Source of the DNA: JABDIP01 sp965212545 | GTDB taxonomy: Bacteria; Pseudomonadota; Alphaproteobacteria; DSM-16000; Inquilinaceae | Assembly (NCBI GenBank): GCA_965212545.1 | Contig: CBDBVB010000021.1 | Span: forward strand, 868,001 to 932,000 | Reading direction: 5' to 3' | DNA: 64,000 bases | Shown: positions 7,745-16,857 of the stretch, one piece after another | How positions within the stretch are numbered: position 1 is the first letter of the stretch | Layout of the letters: each line of letters opens with the position of its first letter | The notes under the pieces: model-generated | Told to the model about the DNA's origin: nothing | Databases searched by the model: none | What the model saw: only the letters and a program-made list of their open reading frames with translations | Position numbers and translations under genes: made by a program

Positions 7745-9058
7745 ATGGAAGAAATCTATCTCATCCTGATCTTCCTGTTCGTCCTGTTCCTGCTGCTTGG
7801 CACCGGCGTATGGGTCGGGCTGGCGCTGTTCGGCGTGGCGTTCGTAGGACTGGAGCTGTTCACCAGCCGGCCGGCCGGCGACGCGATGCTAACCACGATC
7901 TGGGGCTCTTCGTCGTCCTGGACGCTGACCGCCCTGCCGCTGTTCATCTGGATGGGCGAAATCCTTTACCGAACGCGATTATCCGAGGACATGTTCCGCG
8001 GTCTGGCGCCCTGGATGGCGCGCCTGCCCGGCGGGCTGGTGCACACCAACATCGTCGGCTGCACGATCTTCGCGGCGGTGTCGGGATCGTCCGCGGCGAC
8101 GCTCACCACGGTCGGCAAGATGTCGATACCGGAACTGCGCAAGCGCGGCTATCCGGAGACAATGATCATCGGCACGCTGACCGGAGCGGCGACGCTGGGA
8201 CTGATGATCCCGCCATCGCTGACGCTCATCGTCTATGGGGTGACGGTCAACGAATCCATTTCGAAGCTGTTCCTGGCCGGCATCGTGCCCGGGCTGACCC
8301 TGGCGCTGATGTTCATGACCTATGTCGCCCTATGGTCGATCTTCAAGCCGTCCGAGGTCCCGAAGATCAGCGAGCGCCTTTCCCTGGCCGAGAAGATCCG
8401 CGAGTCGCGGTTCCTGATCCCGGTCCTGGTACTGATCCTGGTCGTGATCGGATCGATGTATCTCGGAGTCGCCACCGCAACGGAGGCGGCGGCGTTCGGT
8501 GTGATCGGTTCGCTCATCCTGGCCGCGACCCAGGGCTCGCTGTCCTTCAAGACCTTCATCGACAGCCTGATGGGCGCGACCCGGACCTCGGCGATGATCG
8601 CGTTCATCCTCGGCGGCGCGGCGGCGTTGTCGCTGGCGATGGGGTTCACCGGCTTGCCGCGGGCACTGGCGGAGCTGATCGACACGCTCGGACTGTCTCC
8701 ATTCGCGCTGCTGATGGTGCTGATGGTCTTCTACATCGTGCTGGGGTGCTTTCTGGACGGCATCTCTTCGGTGGTGCTGACCATGGCGATCGTCGAGCCG
8801 ATGATCCGCCAGGCCGGCATCGACATCATCTGGTTCGGCATCTTCATCGTTGTGGTCGTCGAGATGGCGCAGATCACCCCGCCGATCGGCTTCAACCTGT
8901 TCGTCATGCAGGGGATGACCCACCACCAGATGGGCTACATCGCCCGCAGCGCCATACCGATGTTCCTGATCATGGTGCTGATGGTGTTCGTGCTGATCTT
9001 CGTGCCCGACCTGGCGACCTACCTGCCGGAGAACATGCGAGGTCCGGCGGCCGGGTAG
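7745..9058 (+). CDS. dctM: TRAP transporter large permease, DctM type
   Basis: A 437-residue, very hydrophobic protein with about twelve transmembrane segments, the size and pattern of DctM. Characteristic elements are FAAVSGSSAATLTTVGKM near residue 117, GAATLGLMIPPSLTLIVYG near residue 148, and EMAQITPPIGFNLFVMQGM near residue 378, which surround the substrate and sodium sites in TRAP permeases. It is the last gene of the operon; the next 430 bases have no supported gene. Driving force is presumably a sodium gradient, as in characterised members. Confidence 0.93.
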   Translation: MEEIYLILIFLFVLFLLLGTGVWVGLALFGVAFVGLELFTSRPAGDAMLTTIWGSSSSWTLTALPLFIWMGEILYRTRLSEDMFRGLAPWMARLPGGLVHTNIVGCTIFAAVSGSSAATLTTVGKMSIPELRKRGYPETMIIGTLTGAATLGLMIPPSLTLIVYGVTVNESISKLFLAGIVPGLTLALMFMTYVALWSIFKPSEVPKISERLSLAEKIRESRFLIPVLVLILVVIGSMYLGVATATEAAAFGVIGSLILAATQGSLSFKTFIDSLMGATRTSAMIAFILGGAAALSLAMGFTGLPRALAELIDTLGLSPFALLMVLMVFYIVLGCFLDGISSVVLTMAIVEPMIRQAGIDIIWFGIFIVVVVEMAQITPPIGFNLFVMQGMTHHQMGYIARSAIPMFLIMVLMVFVLIFVPDLATYLPENMRGPAAG

Positions 9059-9487
9059 GGTTACGACTGCTCCGGAGCGGCCATCTGCTCCACCCGTTTC
9101 TGCGGGGGAATTGGGGGGTTTAAGGTCCGAACAACTGGCCGCTGCCTGCCATCGACCGGCCGGTAACGAGCACAAAGCAGTTTGTTGTGACGAGGATGGC
9201 GGCAGTCTGCAAATGACCCAAGGCGGACCATCGCTGCCTGCTAGCGTATTGCGCCCAGGCATATTGACTGACAAACTACCGGTTCTGGCGCAATGCACTA
9301 ACTGGAGGGTTCGCTCAAGAAGCGGAGCCCGCGCCATTCGTCCAATGCGAATTTGACGGCTGACGCCGCTCTACTCGATTGATATGTCGCTTTAGCGAGA
9401 AAACCTCCATTGCTATGTGAGATTGACGCCGGGGTAATGCGTCTTGCCTGTGTGTCACATATTTCCGCAAGAAAGGAGGTTCCACAA
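9059..9487. other. Intergenic region, 429 bases
   Basis: No frame here has codon use or a start site that I would support as a gene. It separates the TRAP operon from a secreted carboxymuconolactone-decarboxylase-like protein and should contain that gene's promoter. A TTGACT hexamer occurs at 9264-9269 but I see no convincing partner -10. A strong ribosome site (AAAGGAGG, 9472-9479) closes the region. Confidence 0.6.
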
Positions 9488-9946
9488 ATGCGCAATTCTC
9501 AAATCTTCGTTGCTGCCCTCGCAGCACTCGCAATCGTCGTCACGGTGTCCGCCGCTCGAGCTCAGGATATGTCGCCGGCGGATGCGGCCTTCGCCGAGAT
9601 GAATGACATGTTCGGGGGCGTGCCTTCGACCATGCAGGTCTATCCGCGCAGCGCCGTACCGGCCGGCTGGGCGTTGATGAAGCAAACCGATCTAAACCAG
9701 GACACCGCGTTGCCATTGAAAACGCGCGAACTGATCGCCCTTGCCGTTGCCGCACAGATTCCGTGTCCATACTGCATTTACTATCACACGGAGGCGGCAA
9801 AAGCGGCTGGCGCGACGGAGGAAGAGGTTAGGGAAGCGGTGCATGTCTCAAGCTTGGTTCGTCATTGGAGCACCGTCCTTCAAGGCAATCAGTACGACCT
9901 CGAGGCGTTCAAAGCCGAGACTGACGCCGCATTTGCGGCAGAATAG
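9488..9946 (+). CDS. Secreted carboxymuconolactone decarboxylase / AhpD-like protein
   Basis: A 152-residue protein with an N-terminal Sec signal peptide (residues 1-25, cleavage likely after SAARA) and a carboxymuconolactone-decarboxylase fold. The AhpD-type redox motif is present as CPYC (Cys93, Cys96) followed by His100 in YYHTEAA, plus the helix KAAGATEEEVREAV. ATG 9488 is chosen because a near-perfect ribosome site AAAGGAGG lies eight bases before it; an in-frame upstream start at 9410 would disrupt the signal peptide. In AhpD the two cysteines act in peroxide or disulfide reduction. Export to the periplasm is less usual for this family, and suggests a periplasmic thiol or stress role (inference). 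It appears monocistronic and is followed by a terminator. Confidence 0.85.
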   Translation: MRNSQIFVAALAALAIVVTVSAARAQDMSPADAAFAEMNDMFGGVPSTMQVYPRSAVPAGWALMKQTDLNQDTALPLKTRELIALAVAAQIPCPYCIYYHTEAAKAAGATEEEVREAVHVSSLVRHWSTVLQGNQYDLEAFKAETDAAFAAE

Positions 9947-10252
9947 AACGCGCGAGTGATCCGGGCGTTGTGGGAGGGGCCGTCATCACGGGGGCCCCTT
10001 CTGTTTTCAGGACCGTTCGATCCCGTAATCCGCAGCAGAACCAGCCCAACAGCGTCTGATACTGACAGGTCAGCTTCATCGTCTACAGCGGTCAATTTCG
10101 GCCGCCTCTTCCGCTTTGAGCCCCGGACCAGAACGACTACTCAACCGATGCTAACGGGCGCTCATGACCCCAAGCGGTATTCCGCGGAGTAGACCGACAA
10201 AGCGCGGACAGGGAACGTCGACGTGCCGCCTGGGAGTTGGGACGCACCCCGT
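9947..10252. other. Intergenic region between convergent genes, 306 bases
   Basis: Holds the terminator at 9974-10007. The rest, up to the stop of the SBBP-repeat gene, shows no supported coding frame or other clear element. Confidence 0.6.
9974..10007 (+). terminator. Intrinsic terminator after the CMD gene
   Basis: A seven-base-pair stem AGGGGCC / GGCCCCT (9975-9981 and 9993-9999) with an eleven-base loop is followed by TTCTGTTTT. It lies 28 bases after the stop of the secreted CMD-like gene, in the right orientation to end that transcript. Confidence 0.7.
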
Positions 10253-13180
10253 TCAGTCATCCAGATCCGCCCATGCGGCGGTGTCATCGTCGTTGTCGGA
10301 ATCAAGCCCGGTCGCTCGGACCTCTGAGGTAGAGCTATTCCCGGCGGCATCCGTAGCCGTTACGTGCAGGACCAGCTCCGAGCCCTCGATCTCCAGAATC
10401 CCGTCCTCGGTTTCCAGTTCGCAGTCCTCGTCTTCGAGCTCGAACTCGACAATCTGTCCCGCGCCTACAGGGCTGTCGGGGCAGCCCGGACTGACCAGGC
10501 TCGCGGTGACATCGGGATCCGCGTCGCAGGCGTCGGTCGCCGTAAAGCCGATTTGGAAGCGCCCCTCGTCGCCATCGTCGTCCTCGTCGCCCGTGCCGAC
10601 GGGCGTTAGGCTGGCCACCAGCCCTGGCGGCGTGGTGTCGAGCACGTTGACCACCACACTATCCATATCGGACAGGCCGCCGGGGTCGGTGACCACGAGG
10701 TCCACGAGATGGTCACCGAGCGCCAAGGTCACGACGGGCATTACGCCACCCGCGATGCCGAATGAGTTACTCCAGTCATAGGTCAGCGGATCGCTATCCG
10801 GATCCGATGAGGCCGATCCGTCAAGTGTGACCAGGGCTCCCTCGGGACTCGTGCATTCGACTGTCCGGTCCGGTCCTGCATCGGCGACGGGCGGGCTGTT
10901 CGAGATGCCGAACTTCGCGACGAAGCCGCCGCATGGGCCAACCACGTCTTCCTGAAAAGCTCCCGCCGTGGTCGGGAAATCTACCGAGCAAGCAAGGCCG
11001 CCGACATAGATGTTGTCCGCCGCATCCAGGGCAAGACCGTCGCCACGCAGCGCAATTCGATCGGAGTCCGAACCGCCGAAGAATGAGGAATCAACCAGGC
11101 TGCTGAAGTCGGCGCTCAAAGTCGTAATGAAACCATCGCGGGTCCCATTGTGGGTGGTATCGAACGCTCCCGGGGTCGTCGGGAAGGGTACCGAGCCGCC
11201 AAATGTCTCTCCGCCCACAACGGGCCGACCCAGGCTGTCCACGGCAACAGAATTAGCAATGTCGAATTCATCTCCTCCGAACAGAGTCGAATACTCAAGA
11301 CTGGCACCGTCGGCGCTCAACTTGCTGACGAATGCATCAGAGCGGCCGTTAGGGGAGCTATCGAACGCCCCGGGGGTCGTCGGGAAGGGGACGAAGGGGC
11401 TCAGAGGGAAGCTACTTCCGACCACGACGGGCTGATCCAGACTGTCGAGGGCGACATCGAACACCTGATCGAAAGAACTGCCGCCGAGGAAGGTCGAAAA
11501 AACGAGACTGCTGCCGTCGGTGCTCAACTTTGTGACGAACGCATCTGTGGTCCCATTATAGCTGGTATCGAACGCACCCGGAGTTGTCGGGAAGGGGATC
11601 GAGCCGCTATCCGTTGGTCCGACCACAACGGGCTGGTCCAGGATGTCCAGGGCGACACCATAGGCGACCTCGCAGGAACTGCTCCCGAGGAAGGTCGAAT
11701 AGACGAGGCTGCTGCCGTCGGCGCTCAAATTGGTGACAAACGCATCGCAGTCCCCATTGTGGGTCGTATCGAAGGCCGAGGGGGTCGTCGGGAATGAGCC
11801 GCCTTCCGTCTGTCCGACAACAACAGGCCGGTCGTGGATATCAATGGCAACGTCCTGGGCCTCATCGATGAGGCTGCCGGCGAGGAAGGTCGAATAGAGG
11901 AGGCTGCTGCCGTCGGCGGTCAGCTTTGCGACGAACGCATCGGTGGACCCGTTAAAGGTGGTATCGAACGCCCCCGGTGTCGTCGGGAACGTGCCGCCAT
12001 TCGTCCGTCCCACCACGACAGGCCGACCCAGGCTGTCGAGGGCGACGCCTTGGGCCTGTTCGATGGAATTCCCCCCGAGGAAGGTCGAATAGACAAGACT
12101 GCTGCCGTCAGCGCTCACCTTGGTGACAAAAGCATCGGGGCCCCCGTTGTGGGAGATGTCGAATGCGCCAGGCGTCGTCGGGAAGCGGATCAGCCCGCCA
12201 TCCGTCCGTCCGACGGCGACGATATTGCCCGAGTCGTCGATGGCGATCGCATAGACCTCGTCATAGCTTGCCCCGTCGAGATAGGTCGCATAAACCAATC
12301 CGGGATCGATGACCAAGGTCCGGTCGGGGGCATAGTCCCCCTTAAGGTCAAAGCCGAAAGCGCTCTCGCTTGCTTGCCCGCCGGCCAACTGGAATGCCGT
12401 CTCGACCTGCATCCTCCTGCCATCCACGATCTGAAAACTGACCGGGCGCTCGTCTACCAGGGGGCCCATGGCGGTATCGATCTGAAGCGCGCCGTCGTCG
12501 CGCAGCATGAGTCCGTCCGCGCCACCATAAGAGAGCCGGATCTGGCTCGGGTCGGCGCCCGGGCGCACCACAAAGGCGTATTTCAGGCGGCCGGCTTCCT
12601 CGCGGAACGTCATGTCGATGCCGGGCCAGAGGTCGCGATAGATCACGCCGGAATAGGTCGGCACTTCGCGATGCCACGCGGCTGGCTCTGCGCCGATCAG
12701 GAAGTTGTAGTGGCCTTGCCGTTGCGCCAGCCCCTCGATGACCGCTTCGCGGTTGGCGCCCACATAGGTGAGCTCCAGAGCAAAGGCCCGAACACCTGCA
12801 GCCGCTGGCAACTGCCTGTCCTGGCCGGCGGCCGGATTGTCCGGCTTCTCCTGCGGGAAGACCATCACGGCCGCACCCTGGGTGAAATAGCTGGCGAACC
12901 CGCCACGCTGGGTGTAATAGCGCGCCCTTCGGTCCACCTGCCCGTCATTACGGACAAAGTTCATAGGTTGCCGGGCGAGCATTTGGTTGGCGGCCCGGCT
13001 CTCTCCCACGCTCAAACCCGAGGCGCGCGCGGTCTGCAAGCCGGCGGTCTGTTGGCGGGCCTCTCCGAGGTGACGACCGGCGCTCAAAGCCTCCGATTCG
13101 CCGGCGGCCATCTGGTTGCCAATGCCGAAAGTGATGATCAGGGCAATCGTGCCGACGCCGCGCCGCAACAGATCTCGCAT
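10253..13180 (-). CDS. Large secreted SBBP-repeat (beta-propeller) protein
   Basis: A 975-residue exported protein of unknown function. It starts with a signal-peptide-like segment, then a domain of about 280 residues (starting near NFVRNDGQVD) that commonly precedes SBBP repeats. Seven SBBP repeats follow, each about 65 residues with the pattern SLVYSTFLGG, VALD-LGRPVVVG, FPTTPGAFD, and DAFVTKLSADG; seven copies fit one closed beta-propeller. The C-terminal third has a PKD-like domain (PPVADAGPDRTVEC; LDGSASSDPDSDPLTYDW) and an acidic Asp/Glu-rich Ig-like region (TPPGLVASLTPV; TATDAAGNSSTS). The ATG at 13180 is preferred because GGGAGAGAG lies just upstream; a TTG seven codons earlier is possible. 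Such proteins are usually cell-surface or extracellular. No sortase or type IX sorting signal is evident, and the export route past the outer membrane is unknown. Confidence 0.85.
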   Translation of the reverse strand: MRDLLRRGVGTIALIITFGIGNQMAAGESEALSAGRHLGEARQQTAGLQTARASGLSVGESRAANQMLARQPMNFVRNDGQVDRRARYYTQRGGFASYFTQGAAVMVFPQEKPDNPAAGQDRQLPAAAGVRAFALELTYVGANREAVIEGLAQRQGHYNFLIGAEPAAWHREVPTYSGVIYRDLWPGIDMTFREEAGRLKYAFVVRPGADPSQIRLSYGGADGLMLRDDGALQIDTAMGPLVDERPVSFQIVDGRRMQVETAFQLAGGQASESAFGFDLKGDYAPDRTLVIDPGLVYATYLDGASYDEVYAIAIDDSGNIVAVGRTDGGLIRFPTTPGAFDISHNGGPDAFVTKVSADGSSLVYSTFLGGNSIEQAQGVALDSLGRPVVVGRTNGGTFPTTPGAFDTTFNGSTDAFVAKLTADGSSLLYSTFLAGSLIDEAQDVAIDIHDRPVVVGQTEGGSFPTTPSAFDTTHNGDCDAFVTNLSADGSSLVYSTFLGSSSCEVAYGVALDILDQPVVVGPTDSGSIPFPTTPGAFDTSYNGTTDAFVTKLSTDGSSLVFSTFLGGSSFDQVFDVALDSLDQPVVVGSSFPLSPFVPFPTTPGAFDSSPNGRSDAFVSKLSADGASLEYSTLFGGDEFDIANSVAVDSLGRPVVGGETFGGSVPFPTTPGAFDTTHNGTRDGFITTLSADFSSLVDSSFFGGSDSDRIALRGDGLALDAADNIYVGGLACSVDFPTTAGAFQEDVVGPCGGFVAKFGISNSPPVADAGPDRTVECTSPEGALVTLDGSASSDPDSDPLTYDWSNSFGIAGGVMPVVTLALGDHLVDLVVTDPGGLSDMDSVVVNVLDTTPPGLVASLTPVGTGDEDDDGDEGRFQIGFTATDACDADPDVTASLVSPGCPDSPVGAGQIVEFELEDEDCELETEDGILEIEGSELVLHVTATDAAGNSSTSEVRATGLDSDNDDDTAAWADLDD
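10910..12303 (-). repeat. Seven tandem SBBP-coding repeats
   Basis: Seven head-to-tail units of about 195-205 bases, each encoding one SBBP repeat of 64-67 residues. Conservation at DNA level is patchy: the strings for FPTTPGAFD and the following Asn-Gly turn recur nearly unchanged, while the rest has drifted. The last unit (near 10910-11105) is the most divergent. This is a coding repeat and not a mobile or CRISPR-like array. Confidence 0.8.
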
Positions 13181-13990
13181 GGTCTCTCTCCCAATCCACA
13201 ATGGGTCGGGACGCCCGTGGAGCGAAGATCATGTCGCTAGTTCGCGACTACACATGCGGTACAGCACCTCTCCCCACGACGACGCCGCGAAGAGAGACAA
13301 TTCTGACTTTTCTTGACTAACTTTTCTCGAAAACGATGTCGACCGTGGCACGCTGCCTAGTGCCGATGACCATGTCTCCGCAAGGCCTCCCACATTAGCG
13401 GCAAGTGGTATCTATAACTACTTGTACTATTTTTTGAAAGTGCCAAGGCACAGAATTCGAGTCCAGAGGAACGATCGCCGCGTGACGACAAAAAAACGAA
13501 CGGGAGAATCGTCCCAAGAGAATTCTCCTGAGGCCCGTCAGCCTGAGGCTTGTCAGATGGTGGTAGACCACTTCATCCGCGATCAGCTGGATAAGCTGCT
13601 GCATCGGACCCGTGACCTGCCGATGCGCCAGCGCATCTGGCTGTCGAACGCGATCCATGGTCACATGGCGGAGTACCGCATTGTGGCACCGGTGGCGCAA
13701 TGAAGCGATGCCACATTCATGGCGTTTGGAACTTATCCTGGAAATGATCAAAGCGGTCGAGACGGAATTTGGGTCCCCGCGCCGGGAATTCTGGGAATAC
13801 AGAACTTCCGTTCCTGGCTAATTCGAGACGCTCGTGGCAGGCCGCAGACCTGCCCGGTCAGGATGTAATTCCGGACACCCGGATTGTCGGCCCGACTACG
13901 CTGCCGGTCGCGAGCAAAGACCCTACCACTGCCCCGGCGCGATCCGGTCGAGATGCGTGCAGTGGGCGGGGATGCGGTAAAAGCCGCCGC
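13181..13990. other. Long intergenic region, 810 bases
   Basis: Lies between the SBBP gene, transcribed away to the left, and the end of the ABC operon. It is less GC-rich than its neighbours near 13290-13510. One weak small-gene candidate lies at 13482-13703. A seven-base inverted repeat (GGAGAAT / ATTCTCC) occurs at about 13502-13527. Nothing else is supported. Confidence 0.5.
13482..13703 (+). CDS. Possible small hypothetical protein
   Basis: A 73-residue frame starting at GTG 13482, with AGAGGA about twelve bases upstream. The N-terminal 25 residues are charged and low complexity (KKRTGESSQEN), and the rest looks like one amphipathic helical segment (HFIRDQLDKLLHRTRDLPMR). I do not recognise a family. 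Spacing of the ribosome site is long and an alternative overlapping frame is also open, so this may be chance. It is listed only because the region is otherwise empty. Confidence 0.2.
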   Translation: MTTKKRTGESSQENSPEARQPEACQMVVDHFIRDQLDKLLHRTRDLPMRQRIWLSNAIHGHMAEYRIVAPVAQ

Positions 13991-14803
13991 TCAGCTTCCG
14001 ACCTTGGCCAGGACGTCGGCGCGCAGGTAGCGCTCGACCACCAGCATGAAGCCGATCGAGGGGACCAGAAGGATGAGCGCAGTGATCGAGGCGATCTGGT
14101 AGTTGCCCTCCATGCTGGCCCGGAACATCAGCAGGGGCAGGGTGGTGACGTCCGGCGTGCCGACGAAATAGGTGCCGGTGAATTCGTCCAGGGATTCCAG
14201 GAAGACGAAGATGGCGCTCGCCATGATGCCGGGGGCCGCCAGCGGCAGGGTGATGGTGAAGAAGCTGCGCAGCGGGCCGGCGCCGACGCTGCGGGCCGCC
14301 TCCTCAAGGGTTCGGTCGACGGCGGCGAAGGCGGCGGTGGAGATCCACACCGAATAGACCAGCCCGTGCAGGGTATGCACCAGCACCACGCCGGCGATCG
14401 TGCCGTTGAGCTGCAGGGTGTAGAAGATGCGCGCGATGTTGATGTAGATCGGCACGCTGGGAAACGCCTGCGGCAGCAGGAAGGCCAGCATGATCAGGGC
14501 CCGGACCGGCAGTTTCAACCGGGCCAGGGCGTAGCCCGCGGGCACCGACAGGGCCAGGCAGGCGATCACCGTGAAGGTGGCGATCCACATGCTGGTGGCC
14601 AGCGATTCCATGGCGTTGCCGCGCGGCCGGAACACCCGCTCCCAGAAGCTGAACCCCCATTCCAGCGGCAGCTTGTGCGGGTAGTACCAACGCTCGGTCA
14701 CCGACCAGATCAACAGGTTCGTCAGGGGGCCGAAAATGACCAGGGCCAGCAGCACGATCAGCAGCGCCGCCGGCAACCCGCACAGGATGCGGCCGGCGAT
14801 CAC
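13991..14803 (-). CDS. ABC transporter permease 2 (PotC/ThiP-like half)
   Basis: A 270-residue inner membrane permease with six predicted transmembrane segments and the binding-protein-dependent transport loop (TLEEAARSVGAGPLRSFFTI, with the EAA motif about residue 180), which docks on the ATPase. Start is GTG 14803, which overlaps the stop of permease 1 in the sequence GTGA, a typical translational coupling. A longer open frame exists upstream, but it runs in another frame through the permease 1 gene and is not credible. With permease 1 it makes a heterodimeric channel of the spermidine/putrescine, iron(III) or phosphonate importer type. Confidence 0.88.
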   Translation of the reverse strand: MIAGRILCGLPAALLIVLLALVIFGPLTNLLIWSVTERWYYPHKLPLEWGFSFWERVFRPRGNAMESLATSMWIATFTVIACLALSVPAGYALARLKLPVRALIMLAFLLPQAFPSVPIYINIARIFYTLQLNGTIAGVVLVHTLHGLVYSVWISTAAFAAVDRTLEEAARSVGAGPLRSFFTITLPLAAPGIMASAIFVFLESLDEFTGTYFVGTPDVTTLPLLMFRASMEGNYQIASITALILLVPSIGFMLVVERYLRADVLAKVGS

Positions 14804-15642
14804 GGCGATGCGTCCTCGCGAACGCCGCGTCGCAGATAGATCCAGGCCACGGCGCCGGTCAGCAGGTAGGAGATCAGGCCGAGCGCATTGGCGGTGCCGT
14901 AATCGCCATAGGCGTTGATGCGGAAGGCCATGTCGACTGTCATCATGGTCGGCGTATTGCCCGAGATCATCATCGGCACCGACAGCACCGACATCATGGT
15001 GACGAAGCTGAGTACCAGGCCGACCACCAGGATCGACTGGACCTGCGGCACGACGATCTCGACCAGGGTGCGAAGACGCGACGCGCCGAGATTGCGCGCC
15101 GCCTCGATCGTCGCCCGGTCGATCGAGGCCATGGCGCCGGCGACCAGCAGGGCGACGAAGGGCGTCTGCTTCCACACGAAGGTGATGATGATGCCGCGCC
15201 AGTCGAGAAAGCTCTGCGCGGCCAGGGGCTCGAGCAGGCCAGCGGAGACCAGCGCGTTGTTCATCAACCCGTTCTTGGCCAGGAAGGTCCGCATGCACTG
15301 GGCGGCAACAATGAACGGTATGAACAACGGCCACCGGTAGAGCCAGCGCAAGATCGCCACCGCGATGCCGGTTTCTCCCAAAGTCAGGTAGCCGCCGATG
15401 GCAACCGCCAGAACGCCGATCAGGATCGCCGAAGTGCCGACGATGACGACGGTGAACGCGATGTCGGTGGCGTAGAGCTCGTATGCGGTGATGAAGTTGC
15501 CCAGGCCGACCGCCTCGACGCCGTCGACCTCGACCGTGAATGCGGAGATCAGCGAGGCGGTCAGCGGAAAGACGAACAGAACGGCGATCAGCAGCAGTGC
15601 CGGTGCGACCAGCAGCAGCCCGGTGAGTTCAGGTCTACGCAT
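14800..15642 (-). CDS. ABC transporter permease 1 (PotB-like half)
   Basis: A 280-residue protein with six transmembrane segments; the first helix is within residues 5-30. The EAA loop reads ATIEAARNLGASRLRTLVEI, near residues 175-195. It partners with permease 2, whose start overlaps its stop. It follows the binding-protein gene by 69 bases. Substrate depends on the binding protein and is not obvious. Confidence 0.88.
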   Translation of the reverse strand: MRRPELTGLLLVAPALLLIAVLFVFPLTASLISAFTVEVDGVEAVGLGNFITAYELYATDIAFTVVIVGTSAILIGVLAVAIGGYLTLGETGIAVAILRWLYRWPLFIPFIVAAQCMRTFLAKNGLMNNALVSAGLLEPLAAQSFLDWRGIIITFVWKQTPFVALLVAGAMASIDRATIEAARNLGASRLRTLVEIVVPQVQSILVVGLVLSFVTMMSVLSVPMMISGNTPTMMTVDMAFRINAYGDYGTANALGLISYLLTGAVAWIYLRRGVREDASP

Positions 15643-15711
15643 GGCAGGGCGGCGGGTGCGGGACCGGGCGGCGAACCACCCGATCCTGCATCCGATCGAT
15701 CCGCCTGTCGG

Positions 15712-16857
15712 TTATTGCGATACCCGCCGCTCGTAGTTCTCCAGCGCCAGATCGAAGTATTCGGCGATGGGGAAGGTCTTGCCTTTCTCCGCCAGATCCA
15801 TCGGCGTCACGTCAGCGAACAGCTTGCCCCACGCTTCGGCCGGCATGTAGTCCTCGATATGGGAGGCGTCGATGCCGGGATACCAGTTGAAGCGCTGGAC
15901 GATGCCCTCGGCCTGGACCTGCGGGCTCGTCGCCAGTTCGATGAACTCGCGGGCGAGATCCGGATTGCTCGCCTTGGCCGGTGTCACATAGTACATCGGC
16001 TGGCCCGGCATGCCCGGGGCGATCAGGTTCAGCTTGATGTCCGGCGACAGGCGGCCATCGGCCTGCCAAGTATAGAACATGTCGACCCAGACCGGCCCCA
16101 TGGCGATCTCGCCGCGGTTCAGCATGTCCAGGGTGCCGGCATTGCCCGGCGTGAAGGTGACGTTCTCATTGAACGCCTTCAGCGCGTCGAGCGCGTCGCC
16201 CCATCCTTCGGCAAGCGCCGGATCGTAGGGTCCCGCCATCATCTGCTCGGCGTCGCCGGTCATCGCGTACAGCCAGCCGACATAGAAGCTGACGCCGGAC
16301 ATGCCGCCCTTGATGCCGTTGTAACCGAACTGCCCCGGATGGGCGCTTGTCCACGCCACCAGATCGGCATAGGAGGCGGGCGGGTCGGTGATCAGCAGCG
16401 GGTTGTAGGCGATGGCCGTCTGGCTGTGGAACATCGGGATCACGTAGCCGGTCACATCGGTGCCCAGCGCGTTGTCCGCCGCCGCCGAGGAGACCAGGGC
16501 GCCGGTTTCGATATCGTCCCGGTAGCTGGAGAGCAGGCCCTCGCGGACCATGGCGCCGCCCATCTTTTGATGCACCACGGCGACATCCACATCCCAGGCC
16601 TCGACCCCGGCAGAAGCCTGTGCCGACAGCTTCTCGAAGATCGCCTGCGAACCGGCATCGCCCGGTCCGGTGCCGACCACGTTCACCCGCACGCCGGGAT
16701 GGGTTTCCTCGAACATCGGGCCGAGATAGTCGGTCACGTAGTCGACCATGTTCTCCGACCCCGCGGTGACCACGTTCAGGACGGTGTCCTGGGCCATCGC
16801 CGGTGCACCGGCTGCCCCCATGGCGAGAATGGCGCTGGTGATGATCAGTTTTCGCAT
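15712..16857 (-). CDS. ABC transporter extracellular solute-binding protein, family 1
   Basis: A 381-residue periplasmic protein with a clean signal peptide (MRKLIITSAILAMGAAGAPAMA, cleaved before QDTVLNV). The early TAGSENMVDYVTDYLGPMFE and the later GEIAMGPVWVDMFYTWQADG segments are typical of family 1 solute-binding proteins, which bind polyamines, iron, thiamine, sugars or phosphonates. No Tyr-Tyr iron-binding pair is obvious, and the acidic residues that hold polyamines in PotD cannot be placed with confidence, so the ligand is left open. The start codon lies inside the end of the ATPase gene, overlapping it by 13 bases, so the genes are co-translated. Confidence 0.88.
   Translation of the reverse strand: MRKLIITSAILAMGAAGAPAMAQDTVLNVVTAGSENMVDYVTDYLGPMFEETHPGVRVNVVGTGPGDAGSQAIFEKLSAQASAGVEAWDVDVAVVHQKMGGAMVREGLLSSYRDDIETGALVSSAAADNALGTDVTGYVIPMFHSQTAIAYNPLLITDPPASYADLVAWTSAHPGQFGYNGIKGGMSGVSFYVGWLYAMTGDAEQMMAGPYDPALAEGWGDALDALKAFNENVTFTPGNAGTLDMLNRGEIAMGPVWVDMFYTWQADGRLSPDIKLNLIAPGMPGQPMYYVTPAKASNPDLAREFIELATSPQVQAEGIVQRFNWYPGIDASHIEDYMPAEAWGKLFADVTPMDLAEKGKTFPIAEYFDLALENYERRVSQ

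Noticed and set aside
9111..9356. Small frame of 81 codons downstream of dctM
   Set aside because: Poor start, no ribosome site and no domain-like sequence.
10910..12303. Tandem repeat considered as a CRISPR or satellite array
   Set aside because: Repeats are in frame, about 200 bases long, and encode SBBP protein repeats.
13991..15334. 447-codon reading of permease 2 extending through permease 1
   Set aside because: The extra 170 codons are out-of-frame shadow of permease 1; the GTG overlapping the permease 1 stop gives a normal six-helix permease.
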